DNA of 64,000 nt, taken from the NCBI RefSeq assembly GCF_030209575.1, contig NZ_JARVRS010000001.1:3162001-3226000 (forward strand), read 5' to 3'. The notes under the pieces were generated by a model, which was given only the letters and a program-made list of their open reading frames with translations, made no database searches and had not been told where the DNA came from. Every line of letters begins with the position of its first letter. Positions within the stretch are counted from its first letter, which is position 1. Below are positions 8,236-15,903 of the stretch, in pieces. This DNA comes from Leifsonia sp. fls2-241-R2A-40a (lineage in GTDB: Bacteria > Actinomycetota > Actinomycetes > Actinomycetales > Microbacteriaceae). A program made the position numbers and the translations under genes.

Positions 8236-9432
8236 TCACCCGACGTCCGGAGCATCCCGGGTCTTGACGGCGGCGACCGCTCGTTCGCGGAGTCGTCGAA
8301 GCTGCAGGTAGTACCGGTTCAAGGTGCTCACGAGGATGGATGCGGCGACGATCGACACGCCCGACCCCAGCAGCACGGCGAGGGTCCCCTGGTCGGCGAT
8401 CTCAGGGTGGGATGCGAAGGCGAGCTCGTTCATCAGCAGCGAGACCGTGAAGCCGATGCCGCCGAGGGCGCCGGCGGTCATCAGCCCGTGGAAGGTGATC
8501 GAGGGCCGGTTGTCGCGGCTGATCACCGTGTACAGCCACGTCGCCAGCGCGATTCCGATCAGCTTCCCTACGGGCAGCGCGATCAGGATGCCCCAGAACG
8601 GCCGGGAGAGCTCCCCGATCCCCACCTGCGGGATGGGCACCAGTGCCGCCGTGAACGCGAACAGTGGGAGCACGACCCCGTTCGTGAACGGCTCCAGCAG
8701 GTGCCGCGCCCGAAGGCCTGGCGTGTGCGCCATCGCCAGTCCGAGGGCGACTCCGGCGATCGTCGGATGCACACCGGACAGCACGACGAAGGCCCAGGAC
8801 AGGACGGCGAGCACCACCAAGACGGCGGCCACCGGGATGCGTGCGCGACCCTTCAGCAGGTGACTGAGGAATCCGAACGCGGTGACCGTCACCGCGGCAG
8901 CGCCCAACCAGGCGAGGTCGACGTCGTGAGCGAAGAACACGGCGATGATCACGATCCCGACCACGTCGTCCAGGATGGCGAGCGCCAGCATGAAGATCCG
9001 CAGCCGTGACGGGATCGAGCGTCCGAACACGGCCAGGACGCCGAGCGCGAACGCGATGTCGGTCGCCGTCGGGACCGGCCATCCCCGCGAATACCCCGAC
9101 CCCGCGGTGATCGCCAGGTAGAGGATCACGGGCACGAGTACACCGCCCGCCGCGGCGACCGCGGGGCGGAGCGCCTTCTTCACCGAGGTGAGCTGACCGT
9201 TGGTGAACTCGTTCCGCAACTCAACGGCGGCGACGAAGAAGAAGACGGCCAGGAGCCCTTCGCTCACCCACTCCCCCAGCGACAGCTGGAGCGGCGTGCC
9301 CGCCGGGCCGAACTCGGCGTGTTCGACGGCCAGCACCTGCGCGGAGATCGGCGAATTCGCCACGACCAGGCCGATCACGGCGGCCACGAGCAGAAGCAAC
9401 GCGGCGACGCGTTCCGAGCGAACAACACTCAT
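8236..9432 (-). CDS. nhaA: Na+/H+ antiporter NhaA
   Basis: 398 aa with about 11-12 hydrophobic helices. NhaA signatures are clear: VFFFVAAVELRNEFTNGQL, the PTATDIAFALGVLAVFG segment with the ion-binding aspartates (the second in LAILDDVVGI), and the C-terminal GGIGFTVSLLMNELAF. It expels Na+ or Li+ in exchange for protons across the inner membrane. ATG 9432 has GGGGAG upstream. The 5' leader carries a conserved RNA element shared with the divergent ABC genes (9556-9625), so control by a cation riboswitch is likely. Confidence 0.97.
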   Translation of the reverse strand: MSVVRSERVAALLLLVAAVIGLVVANSPISAQVLAVEHAEFGPAGTPLQLSLGEWVSEGLLAVFFFVAAVELRNEFTNGQLTSVKKALRPAVAAAGGVLVPVILYLAITAGSGYSRGWPVPTATDIAFALGVLAVFGRSIPSRLRIFMLALAILDDVVGIVIIAVFFAHDVDLAWLGAAAVTVTAFGFLSHLLKGRARIPVAAVLVVLAVLSWAFVVLSGVHPTIAGVALGLAMAHTPGLRARHLLEPFTNGVVLPLFAFTAALVPIPQVGIGELSRPFWGILIALPVGKLIGIALATWLYTVISRDNRPSITFHGLMTAGALGGIGFTVSLLMNELAFASHPEIADQGTLAVLLGSGVSIVAASILVSTLNRYYLQLRRLRERAVAAVKTRDAPDVG

Positions 9433-9497
9433 CCGGGCTCCCCTGTCGGTCGGAGCGGTCCACCACCGCCCGCCGACCAGACTTCCCGGCACACCGG
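9433..9497 (-). promoter_or_regulatory. nhaA 5' leader RNA, candidate nhaA-I (Li+/Na+) type riboswitch
   Basis: From the predicted start near 9497 the minus-strand RNA reads ACCGGTGT then GCCGGGAAGTCTGGTCGGCG (9490-9471). That 20-nt block is identical to one in the plus-strand ABC leader. GCCG and CGGC can pair around it, and a second hairpin GCGGT/ACCGC follows before the GGGGAG ribosome site. The placement before nhaA and the core sequence fit my recollection of the nhaA-I motif, reported as lithium-sensing; I could not run Infernal, so the class name is tentative. Confidence 0.6.
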
Positions 9498-9555
9498 TAT
9501 CCACCCTAGCGAACTGTGCAGGCCCGATCGGCCGACGGATGGCTAGGCTGGGCGG
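9498..9555. promoter_or_regulatory. Divergent promoters of nhaA and the ABC transporter
   Basis: A minus-strand -10 box TAGGGT at 9508-9503 and a plus-strand -10 box TAGGCT at 9544-9549 lie inside the loop between the two inverted copies of the leader element. Each would start its RNA within a few bases of the element, so both mRNAs carry it at the extreme 5' end. Confidence 0.55.
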
Positions 9556-9625
9556 CAGGTGCGCCGGGAAGTCTGGTCGGCGAGGGGCCGGACCGGTCTC
9601 TCTGATCTCCCGAGAGGAAGCACCC
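9556..9625 (+). promoter_or_regulatory. ABC transporter 5' leader RNA, second copy of the nhaA leader element
   Basis: The RNA would read GGTGC (9558-9562), GCCGGGAAGTCTGGTCGGCG (9563-9582), a linker, CTCTC (9598-9602), GAGAG (9612-9616), then GCACC (9620-9624). GGTGC pairs with GCACC to close the whole element, GCCG pairs with CGGC inside, and CTCTC pairs with GAGAG. The last two paired segments include the ribosome site GAGGAAG (9614-9620), so folding would hide it. This is a translation-control layout. Class assignment as nhaA-I/Li-I is tentative. Confidence 0.6.
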
Positions 9626-9640
9626 GTGGCCGGATCATGA
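9626..9640 (+). CDS. Possible 4-codon leader mini-ORF coupled to the ABC ATPase gene
   Basis: GTG GCC GGA TCA TGA sits 5 nt after the strong ribosome site GAGGAAG (9614-9620). Its stop overlaps the ATPase ATG (9637) as ATGA. The ATG itself has no ribosome site at a normal distance (16 nt from GAGGAAG), so reinitiation from this mini-ORF would explain how the gene is translated. It could also be chance, or the true start could be ATG 9649. Confidence 0.35.
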   Translation: MAGS

Positions 9641-10380
9641 ACGCCGGAATGGCGCTGCACCGCATTCAGCGCTCGTACCGCGGCGGAGCGGGCATCACCG
9701 GGATCGACCTCGGTATCCGCGCGGGCGAGGTCCACGCGCTCGTCGGCCTGAACGGTGCGGGCAAATCGACGCTGATGAAGGTGCTGCTCGGGATGCTGCG
9801 CCCGGACGCGGGCACGGTGACCATCGCCGGGGTGGACATCCGGACCGCCGGGCAATCCGTGTGGGCGCGCGTCGGTCATGTGGTCGAGTCGCCGCTGGCG
9901 TACGCCGAATTCACTGTCAGAGAGAACCTGATGATCAACGCCCGGCTGCGCGGCATCGCGAAAGCGGACCGCCCGGCGACCGTCTCCGCGGCCATCACGG
10001 ACTTCCACCTCGAGGGTTTCGAACGCAATCGCGCCCGCACTCTCTCCTCGGGAAACCGCCAGCGCGTCGGCCTGGCGGCCGCTCTCCAGCACCACCCGCG
10101 CTTCATCGTGCTCGACGAGCCGACCACCGCACTCGACCCGGCCGGGACGATCCTGCTCCGCGACCGGATCAGACGGTGCGCCCAGCAGGGAGCCGCGATC
10201 CTGATCTCGAGCCACCACCTCGACGAGGTCGCCCGGGTCGCGGACCGCATCACGGTCATGAATGCGGGACGCCTGATCGGACAGCTGGACCCCGGTGGCC
10301 GAGACCTCGAGCACGAGTTCTTCGCCTTCGTTCTGCGCGACGATGAGGCACATCATCCGGCCAATGGGCGCACCAGATGA
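9637..10380 (+). CDS. ABC transporter ATP-binding protein (NatA-like candidate)
   Basis: 247 aa. A single ABC ATPase domain: Walker A GLNGAGKS (about residue 41), Q-loop region VVESPLAYAEF, signature degenerate as LSSGNRQRVGLA, Walker B FIVLDEP, H-loop SSHHLDEV. The layout is that of ABC-2 type exporters. The stop overlaps the permease start by ATGA. The leader RNA shared with nhaA suggests that this pump exports Na+ or Li+ (NatAB-like) or otherwise answers the same ion; that is inference, since the ATPase alone does not show the substrate. Confidence 0.85.
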   Translation: MNAGMALHRIQRSYRGGAGITGIDLGIRAGEVHALVGLNGAGKSTLMKVLLGMLRPDAGTVTIAGVDIRTAGQSVWARVGHVVESPLAYAEFTVRENLMINARLRGIAKADRPATVSAAITDFHLEGFERNRARTLSSGNRQRVGLAAALQHHPRFIVLDEPTTALDPAGTILLRDRIRRCAQQGAAILISSHHLDEVARVADRITVMNAGRLIGQLDPGGRDLEHEFFAFVLRDDEAHHPANGRTR

Positions 10381-11144
10381 CGCCGCGAGGGCTCGCCGCC
10401 GCCGTGGCGGTGGAGGCCCATAAGACCGTCAGCGCACGCGTTCCCGTGGTCACGGCCGTCCTGCTCATCGTCGGCGTGGCCGCGATCTGCCTCTCCACAC
10501 GAGCCGCCGCCACCTCCGGTGACCCCGACATCGTCGCCAAACTCGGGCCGACGGTCGCGGCAGGAGGCTGGGACGGCTTCCTCGCCGCGGCGCTGCAGGT
10601 GACGGCCGCCGGAAGCGCGGGCGCTTGTGGAATCCTGCTGAGCTGGAGCGTTGGACGAGAATTCTCCGACGGCACGATCGCCGGGCTGTTCGCCCTTCCG
10701 CTCACGCGTGCGACCATCGTCGCCGCCAAGCTCATCGCCTACTTCGTCTGGTCGATCGTCGTCGCGATCGCACTCACCGTCGTTCTGGTCGCCGCGGGCG
10801 CCGTCACGGGCCTTGGGCCGCCGCCGCCCGGCATCCTCGAGACGGCCCTCCGCATCCCTGTTCTGCTGGTGCTCACCGCCTGCATGGTCCTCCCCGTCGC
10901 GTGGGTCGCAACGCTGAGCCGCGGCCTGCTCGGCGGGATCGCCACAGCGATCCTGCTCGTCGCGAGCGCGCAGGTGCTCGTCTTCACCGGCGCCGGGCAG
11001 TGGTACCCGCCGGCCGCTCCGGCCCTCTGGGCGCTCGACCCTACTCCCCTCGCGGGCATGTCCGTCGCCGTCGGGATGTGGGTGCCGGTCGTGTTCGCCG
11101 CACTCAGCCTCTCCGCATGGCGGCGACTCCAACTCGATCGATGA
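10377..11144 (+). CDS. ABC-2 type transporter permease (NatB-like candidate)
   Basis: 255 aa with six hydrophobic stretches (about 22-42, 75-95, 112-145, 163-185, 192-212, 232-248) and the ABC-2 permease pattern SVGREFSDGTIAGLFALPLTR, where the element before the helix contacts the ATPase. It is translated from an ATGA overlap with the ATPase gene. One ATPase and one permease gene give a homodimeric half-transporter pair. No substrate motif is visible; the shared leader with nhaA points to cation efflux. Confidence 0.82.
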   Translation: MTPRGLAAAVAVEAHKTVSARVPVVTAVLLIVGVAAICLSTRAAATSGDPDIVAKLGPTVAAGGWDGFLAAALQVTAAGSAGACGILLSWSVGREFSDGTIAGLFALPLTRATIVAAKLIAYFVWSIVVAIALTVVLVAAGAVTGLGPPPPGILETALRIPVLLVLTACMVLPVAWVATLSRGLLGGIATAILLVASAQVLVFTGAGQWYPPAAPALWALDPTPLAGMSVAVGMWVPVVFAALSLSAWRRLQLDR

Positions 11145-11216
11145 CGCCGACCCTGGGCACGACGACCTTCGGGGTGTAGCCGCATTCGGTGAATAAAACG
11201 CGGGCCTTCCTTGTTA

Positions 11217-11233
11217 TTGAGAATAGGTTTCAA
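11217..11233 (+). promoter_or_regulatory. Zur-box-like inverted repeat upstream of rpmJ
   Basis: TTGAGAATAGGTTTCAA has matching outer arms TTGA/TCAA and an inner A-T pair, close to actinobacterial Zur boxes. It lies 16 nt before the start of a zinc-free L36 gene, a class known to be repressed by Zur and induced by zinc shortage. Binding is predicted, not shown. Confidence 0.55.
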
Positions 11234-11248
11234 CAAGGGAGGTCCGTC

Positions 11249-11371
11249 ATGAAGGTACGCAACTCATTGAGCTCGCTCAAGGCGATGCCCGGCGCCCAGG
11301 TGGTCCGCCGCCGGGGCCGCACGTTCATCATCAACAAGAAGAACCCGCGGATGAAGGCTCGCCAGGGCTGA
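11249..11371 (+). CDS. rpmJ: 50S ribosomal protein L36, zinc-independent (C-minus) form
   Basis: 40 aa, starting [15 protein letters not shown] and ending [12 protein letters not shown]. The four zinc-binding residues (Cys/His) of ordinary L36 are absent, so this is the C-minus paralogue (YkgO type) that replaces the zinc form when zinc is scarce. ATG 11249 has AAGGGAGG 6 nt upstream. It is alone between a Zur-like site and a strong terminator. The ordinary rpmJ is expected elsewhere, in the ribosomal operon. Confidence 0.93.
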   Translation: MKVRNSLSSLKAMPGAQVVRRRGRTFIINKKNPRMKARQG

Positions 11372-11384
11372 GCAGAACGCACGC

Positions 11385-11417
11385 GAAGGGCGCAGGGTCA
11401 TCGACCCTGCGCCCTTC
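11385..11417 (+). terminator. Terminator after rpmJ
   Basis: A perfect 15-bp GC-rich stem (GAAGGGCGCAGGGTC at 11385-11399, partner 11403-11417) around a 3-nt loop. No long T-tract follows. Confidence 0.75.
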
Positions 11418-11537
11418 GTCGTCCGCGTGACTCCGCTCAACCGCTGCCTTCCCGACGGGCCGCTCCCCTGCCATACTCTGACGACCATCCGTCCGGCCGG
11501 GTCCCCCGCGCCGGCGCCGGACCAGGAGGGCGGCCAC

Positions 11538-13010
11538 ATGCACGGGGACCAACTCACTCTGATCGGCGGCATCCTGATCCTCGCCGATCTCGCGATCCGC
11601 ATCGCGGCCCTGATCATCGTGCCCCGCGACCGCAAACCGACCGCCGCCATGGCCTGGCTGCTCGCGATCTTCCTCATCCCCTTCGTCGGCATCCTGCTGT
11701 TCCTGGTCATCGGCAACTACCGGCTGCCCAAGAAGCGGCGCGAGAAGCAGAAGGAGTTGAATCGCCTCATCGCGGACCGCGCAGAAGGCATCCGGCTCGT
11801 CGACGAGCACCAGGAATGGCCCGACTGGTTCGCGTCGCTCGTGCGCCAGAACCGCGAACTCGGTGCGCTGCCTGCGGTCGGCCGGAACACCGCCACCCTG
11901 ATCGGTGACTACCGCGCCTCCATCGACGCGATGACCGCCGACATCGAGGCCGCGGTCTCGTTCGTGCACGTCGAGTTCTTCATCGTGTCGTGGGATGCGA
12001 CCACCACACCGTTCTTCGCGGCGATGGAACAAGCGGTCAAGCGCGGTGTGACCGTTCGGCTCCTCGCCGACTACGTCGCCTCCCGGCGGGCGGTCGACAG
12101 CGACAAGACGTTCGCCGAGCTCGACCGCATCGGGGTGAAGTGGAGTTGGATGCTGCCGGTCCGGCCGTTCTCGGGCGAATACCAGCGGCCGGATCTGCGC
12201 AATCACCGCAAGCTGGTGGTCGTTGACGGAGTCGTCGCGCACATGGGGTCGCAGAATCTGATCGACCGCAGCTACAACACGCCTAAGAACCTGAAGCGCG
12301 GGCTGCAGTGGCAGGAGCTGATGGCGCGGATCACCGGCCCGGTCGTCGCCGAGACGAACGCCGTGTTCCTGTCCGACTGGTACCTGGAGACCGGCGAACT
12401 GCTCGGCGACGACGCGCGTGTCCGGCCCGTGGATGTGCCGGCGGACCCGTCCCCGGATGCGCTGGACTGCCAGGTGGTCCCGAGCGGCCCGGGCTATGAA
12501 GGGGAGAACAACCTCCGCCAGTTCCTGACGCTCGTCACGTCGGCGCAGCGCAAGGTGATCATCACGAGCCCGTACTTCGTTCCGGACGAGGCGATGATGT
12601 ACGCGATCACGTCGGCCTGTCAGCGGGGGCTGGATGTGCAGCTCTTCGTCTCCGAGGTCGGCGACCAGGGGGCCGTGTGGCACGCGCAACGCTCGTACTA
12701 CGAGCCGTTGCTGCGTGCGGGCGTCGCGATCTGGTTGTACCCGGCCCCGTTCATCCTGCACTCGAAGCACCTGTCCATCGACGACGACGTCGCCGTGATC
12801 GGATCGAGCAACATGGACATCCGCTCGTTCGCGCTGAACTCCGAAGTGACCCTGCTCGTGTACGGCCGCACCTTCGTCGACCAGATGCGCATCGTCGAGC
12901 AGGGCTACCGCGACGCAGGCAGGCAGTTGACGCTCGAGGAGTGGCTGCGGGAGCCCAGGTCGGCTACCTTCCTGGACGGCGTCGCCCGGCTCACATCGGC
13001 GCTGCAGTAG
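11538..13010 (+). CDS. cls: Cardiolipin synthase (phospholipase D superfamily)
   Basis: 490 aa from ATG 11538 (AGGAGG 8 nt upstream). Two N-terminal membrane helices (about 6-28 and 38-56) precede two PLD domains. Both HKD motifs are intact: HRKLVVVD at about residue 223 and HSKHLSID at about 408, each followed by GSxN. The enzyme joins two phospholipids to make cardiolipin in the cytoplasmic membrane. Length and layout match bacterial ClsA-type enzymes. Monocistronic. Confidence 0.93.
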   Translation: MHGDQLTLIGGILILADLAIRIAALIIVPRDRKPTAAMAWLLAIFLIPFVGILLFLVIGNYRLPKKRREKQKELNRLIADRAEGIRLVDEHQEWPDWFASLVRQNRELGALPAVGRNTATLIGDYRASIDAMTADIEAAVSFVHVEFFIVSWDATTTPFFAAMEQAVKRGVTVRLLADYVASRRAVDSDKTFAELDRIGVKWSWMLPVRPFSGEYQRPDLRNHRKLVVVDGVVAHMGSQNLIDRSYNTPKNLKRGLQWQELMARITGPVVAETNAVFLSDWYLETGELLGDDARVRPVDVPADPSPDALDCQVVPSGPGYEGENNLRQFLTLVTSAQRKVIITSPYFVPDEAMMYAITSACQRGLDVQLFVSEVGDQGAVWHAQRSYYEPLLRAGVAIWLYPAPFILHSKHLSIDDDVAVIGSSNMDIRSFALNSEVTLLVYGRTFVDQMRIVEQGYRDAGRQLTLEEWLREPRSATFLDGVARLTSALQ

Positions 13011-13013
13011 GCG

Positions 13014-13037
13014 GCCGGCCAGCGACGCCTGGCCGGC
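13014..13037. terminator. Bidirectional terminator between cls and the MOSC gene
   Basis: GCCGGCCAG (13014-13022) and CTGGCCGGC (13029-13037) form a perfect 9-bp stem with a 6-nt loop, exactly between two converging genes. Confidence 0.65.
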
Positions 13038-13574
13038 TCACACGGGTGCGAGGACCTCGAACGGACCGGTCGGGAGGCTCACCTCGATGCGGTCGCCGGG
13101 TTTGACGACGCCTCCGGCGACGACGACTCCCATGACGCCCGCCTTGCGAACGACGTCACCGTGCTCATCCGTCCCGACGACCTCCTTGAGCAACCCCGGC
13201 CGGAAGCGATCGATCTGCACGCAGGGGTTGCGCAGTCCCGTCAGCTCGATCACCGCATCCTCCCCCACGCGCAGCCGAGTCCCGCGCGGCAGGCCCAGAA
13301 GGTCGACACCCGCGATCGTGAGATTCTCCCCCAGCTGCCCCGGCTCGACGTCGGCGGTGACCTCGTCGAACAGCTCACTGTGGATGAGGTGGACCTGGCG
13401 GAGGTTCGGTTGCGTCGGATCGCGCCGCACCCGGGACAGGTGCTGGACGGTGGCCCCGAAGTGCGCGTCGCCCTCGACACCGAGGCCCGCCACGAGCGTG
13501 ATGGAGTCCTCCGGCTGCTTCGAGAAACGGTGCCGATCGTCTCGGCTCACTCCGGTCACGCGCGCGCTCGTCAT
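13038..13574 (-). CDS. MOSC domain-containing protein
   Basis: 178 aa, essentially one MOSC domain: GLGVEGDAHFG early, the loop LGENLTIAGVDLLGLP, and the key Cys in LRNPCVQID (about residue 117), then KPGDRIEVSLP. MOSC domains carry sulfur or act with the molybdenum cofactor; stand-alone versions like this (YiiM-like) reduce N-hydroxylated compounds or move sulfur. No moco genes are nearby, so the substrate is open. Confidence 0.9.
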   Translation of the reverse strand: MTSARVTGVSRDDRHRFSKQPEDSITLVAGLGVEGDAHFGATVQHLSRVRRDPTQPNLRQVHLIHSELFDEVTADVEPGQLGENLTIAGVDLLGLPRGTRLRVGEDAVIELTGLRNPCVQIDRFRPGLLKEVVGTDEHGDVVRKAGVMGVVVAGGVVKPGDRIEVSLPTGPFEVLAPV

Positions 13575-13623
13575 ACGACCATCGTGCTGGATGACGGCGA
13601 GGGCGTCCAGCGCCGCTCGCCCG

Positions 13624-14277
13624 TCACCCCGCGGGTACGGCGCTTCCCGTCAGCTCGTGACGGGAGAACGTGTAGATGAAGCAGTAGTACGTGCGGGCTC
13701 CCCCGGTCCACTGCGCAGCGGTCTCGGGGTACCGCAGATCGATCTGCACGTCCTCGTTCCAGACGGCCACCCAGTTCCAGTCCAGCCGTCCGGGGGCGCC
13801 GCAGAGGTCGAGCACCTGCGCGTCCAGCGTTTCGGTCCCCGGAAAGGGTGCGTCCGCTGCTTGAGGCAGCGTGCCCTTGTACAGAAGTTGTGCGATGTGC
13901 GGTTGACTGCAGTCCACCACCGGATACTCGGCGGCGCTTTTCGACGGATAGAGCTGCAGGCAATCGCCGATCCGGAGTGTGTCCACCGGCTGAGCGGGAA
14001 CCGTGGCTACCTGGGTCGGGGTCGGTCTCGGTGGCACTCGCAGCGGCACGGGTAGCGGGTCGTCCCGCGGATGCTCCAGCGAGTCCAAGCGCGGCTGCGG
14101 CGAGGGATCCGCGCGAGAGGGCGCAGCAGGGAACCCGATCGCCGAAGCGGCGACGGCCGCGCAGACGATCGCCACCACTGCGGTGGCGGCCACGAGCACC
14201 AGCCATCCCCGACGCGACATGCCCGCCGGTGTTCCACCGGCCGGCTCCGCGTCGTGTGTTCGCGATCGACGTGACAC
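13624..14277 (-). CDS. Septum-formation family membrane-anchored protein
   Basis: 217 aa from GTG 14277, chosen for the strong GGAGGGAGGGGG just upstream. A basic cytoplasmic start and one membrane helix (about residues 23-46) lead to a Pro-rich linker and an external domain with paired cysteines (GDCLQLYP, VVDCSQPH, LDLCGAP, YYCFIY) typical of the Septum_form domain of actinobacteria. These proteins are tied to the cell wall or division by family name only. Longer frames reaching back to 14820 are antisense to the next genes. Confidence 0.72.
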   Translation of the reverse strand: MSRRSRTHDAEPAGGTPAGMSRRGWLVLVAATAVVAIVCAAVAASAIGFPAAPSRADPSPQPRLDSLEHPRDDPLPVPLRVPPRPTPTQVATVPAQPVDTLRIGDCLQLYPSKSAAEYPVVDCSQPHIAQLLYKGTLPQAADAPFPGTETLDAQVLDLCGAPGRLDWNWVAVWNEDVQIDLRYPETAAQWTGGARTYYCFIYTFSRHELTGSAVPAG

Positions 14278-14436
14278 GAGGACCCCCTCCCTCCGCACAA
14301 GCGTACGGAATCCCGCCGACGCGCTGTCCAGCCGCAGCACCCGGCGCGGTCCTAGCGTGTCGCGCAAACGACTCGCAGCCTGCTCGTGTGGCCGCTCAGG
14401 GTAGATGACCGGTTCACCTCGGCGTAGCGTCGAAGG

Positions 14437-14613
14437 ATGCTCATCCTGGTCATCGTCCTCGTCGTCCTCTGGGTGATTCTTGCCATCGTGGGATTCGCCA
14501 TCAAGGGACTCATCTGGCTGGGAGTCATCGGCATCGTCCTCGTGCTGGGGACCCTGGTCATCGCATTCGTGCGGCGCTCCGCCCTGTCGAAGCGGTCGAA
14601 CCCGAAGGCCTGA
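14437..14613 (+). CDS. Small hydrophobic two-helix membrane protein
   Basis: 58 aa: MLILVIVLVVLWVILAIVG, a short Lys/Trp turn (FAIKGLIWLG), a second helix, then a basic tail RRSALSKRSNPKA. Similar 50-60 aa hydrophobic proteins are common in actinobacteria and have no known job. TAGCGT (14425-14430) lies 6 nt before the ATG, so the mRNA is probably leaderless; the GAAGG next to the ATG is too close to act as a ribosome site. Confidence 0.7.
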   Translation: MLILVIVLVVLWVILAIVGFAIKGLIWLGVIGIVLVLGTLVIAFVRRSALSKRSNPKA

Positions 14614-14665
14614 GGCCGGGCCGACGGCCTTGCGCGGAACGGTCCGGGCATGGTCGTCTGAGTCC

Positions 14666-15262
14666 GTGACGTTCTTTCCTCCTGACGCGCCCGACGACGA
14701 CAGCGACGTTCCCGAGCCGGAGATGGAACGGGATCCCCGCTGGGGGGCGCCGGAGGACGAGGTGCCGGCCTTCTTCCCGATCGGCGAGATGCTCGCGATC
14801 ACAGACCGGACGGCGCTCATCGTCGCGGGAGCGCGGGTCTACAGCAATGGCGTGGAGTTCGTGATCGACCGCCGTCTGCGGCGCGGCTCTCTCACCCAGC
14901 GCGAGTGGCAACGAGCGCACTTCGGTGCCAGCGGACACCTGGAACAGTTCGAGCCCGGGCGTCTCCGCTACGGACTGGCGCTCGGGGACGGCCAGCACCT
15001 CGTGCTCGGCCGCCCGGTGTTGCCGTCTCCGGACGACGACGCGTCCACCGGGCACTCGATCTTCGCCACAGGCGGAGGGGGTGGCGGGTCGAACCGGTTC
15101 GCCCGGTACGAAGACGTGATCTGGCTGTGGCCGCTTCCGCCGGAGGGTCCGCTCGAGGTGGTCGCGCAGTGGCCCGAGCAGGGCATCCCCGAGTCGCGGG
15201 TCGTCCTCGACGGGGGCGCGTTGCGGTCGGTCGCCACACAGGCTCACCGCGTCTGGGAGTGA
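14666..15262 (+). CDS. Hypothetical protein with acidic N-terminus
   Basis: 198 aa from GTG 14666, which keeps the whole frame after the previous gene; ATG 14723 is an alternative start. The first 35 residues are rich in Asp, Glu and Pro. The rest looks like a compact beta domain with VAGARVYSNGVEFVIDRR and a glycine run near ATGGGGGGSN, ending with a region that mentions VVAQWPEQG. No signal peptide or helix is seen. I do not recognise the family. Position and codon pattern support a real gene. Confidence 0.68.
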   Translation: MTFFPPDAPDDDSDVPEPEMERDPRWGAPEDEVPAFFPIGEMLAITDRTALIVAGARVYSNGVEFVIDRRLRRGSLTQREWQRAHFGASGHLEQFEPGRLRYGLALGDGQHLVLGRPVLPSPDDDASTGHSIFATGGGGGGSNRFARYEDVIWLWPLPPEGPLEVVAQWPEQGIPESRVVLDGGALRSVATQAHRVWE

Positions 15263-15272
15263 GCAGCCGGCG

Positions 15273-15881
15273 CTAGCTGCCGAGCAGCTGCGTCTCCAAG
15301 GTGGCGGCCAGCCACTCCTCGAAGCGCGCCGACGTCCACCCTGAGTTCACGACGAGTTCCTGGTAGACGCCGGTCGCTGCGAAGGCGCGGTAGACCGCTT
15401 GAGCCTCGGCCAGCGGCACCGACAGGGTCGACTCGACGGACGCGATCAGGCTGTCCATCACCCGATTGCGTCCGCGGAGCTTCGACCGCAGCAGTGCCTG
15501 AGTCTCCGCATCCTCATCCATCGCGCCGTCGAGAATGCGGACCACGTCGAAATCGGTCGAATACAGGACCGTGAGCCAGTGCGCTGCGCCGGCGACGCGG
15601 GCGCGCGCATCCGGCTCCTCCAGGATCTCGCGGGCCAGCTCGCGGGCCCGCGCGCGCTCCAGCCAGCGCTCGCAGATGACGTTGAGGATCTCGCGCTTCG
15701 CGCCGTACGCGGCATAGACCGTCCGGGTGCCGACCCCCGCCTCCCGTGCGATGGCGTCGATGCTGGTCACCGAGTAGCCGTCGCGGGCGAAGAGCGCCTG
15801 GGCGGCATCCGCGATGCGGAGGCGCGTCTGGAGTGCCTGCTCCTGGCGGTAGGACGACCCGGTCTTGACGTCGGCGTTCAC
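15273..15881 (-). CDS. TetR/AcrR family transcriptional regulator
   Basis: 202 aa from GTG 15881. The N-terminal DNA-binding domain (about residues 18-65) has the TetR helix-turn-helix SIDAIAREAGVGTRTVYAAYGAKREIL; the C-terminal ligand domain is unassigned. TAGTAT (15894-15889) lies 7 nt before the GTG, so the mRNA is likely leaderless. A 23-bp perfect palindrome (15904-15926) lies just behind this -10 box and in front of the divergent SnoaL-like gene, so autoregulation and control of that gene are expected. Confidence 0.9.
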   Translation of the reverse strand: MNADVKTGSSYRQEQALQTRLRIADAAQALFARDGYSVTSIDAIAREAGVGTRTVYAAYGAKREILNVICERWLERARARELAREILEEPDARARVAGAAHWLTVLYSTDFDVVRILDGAMDEDAETQALLRSKLRGRNRVMDSLIASVESTLSVPLAEAQAVYRAFAATGVYQELVVNSGWTSARFEEWLAATLETQLLGS

Positions 15882-15903
15882 ACGATCGATACTAGTGGTG
15901 CAT

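Noticed and set aside
9556-9625. Cobalamin riboswitch reading of the GGGAAGTCTGGT segment
   Set aside because: The rest of the cobalamin core (B12 box, GCAACTG part) is missing and the genes are cation-related.
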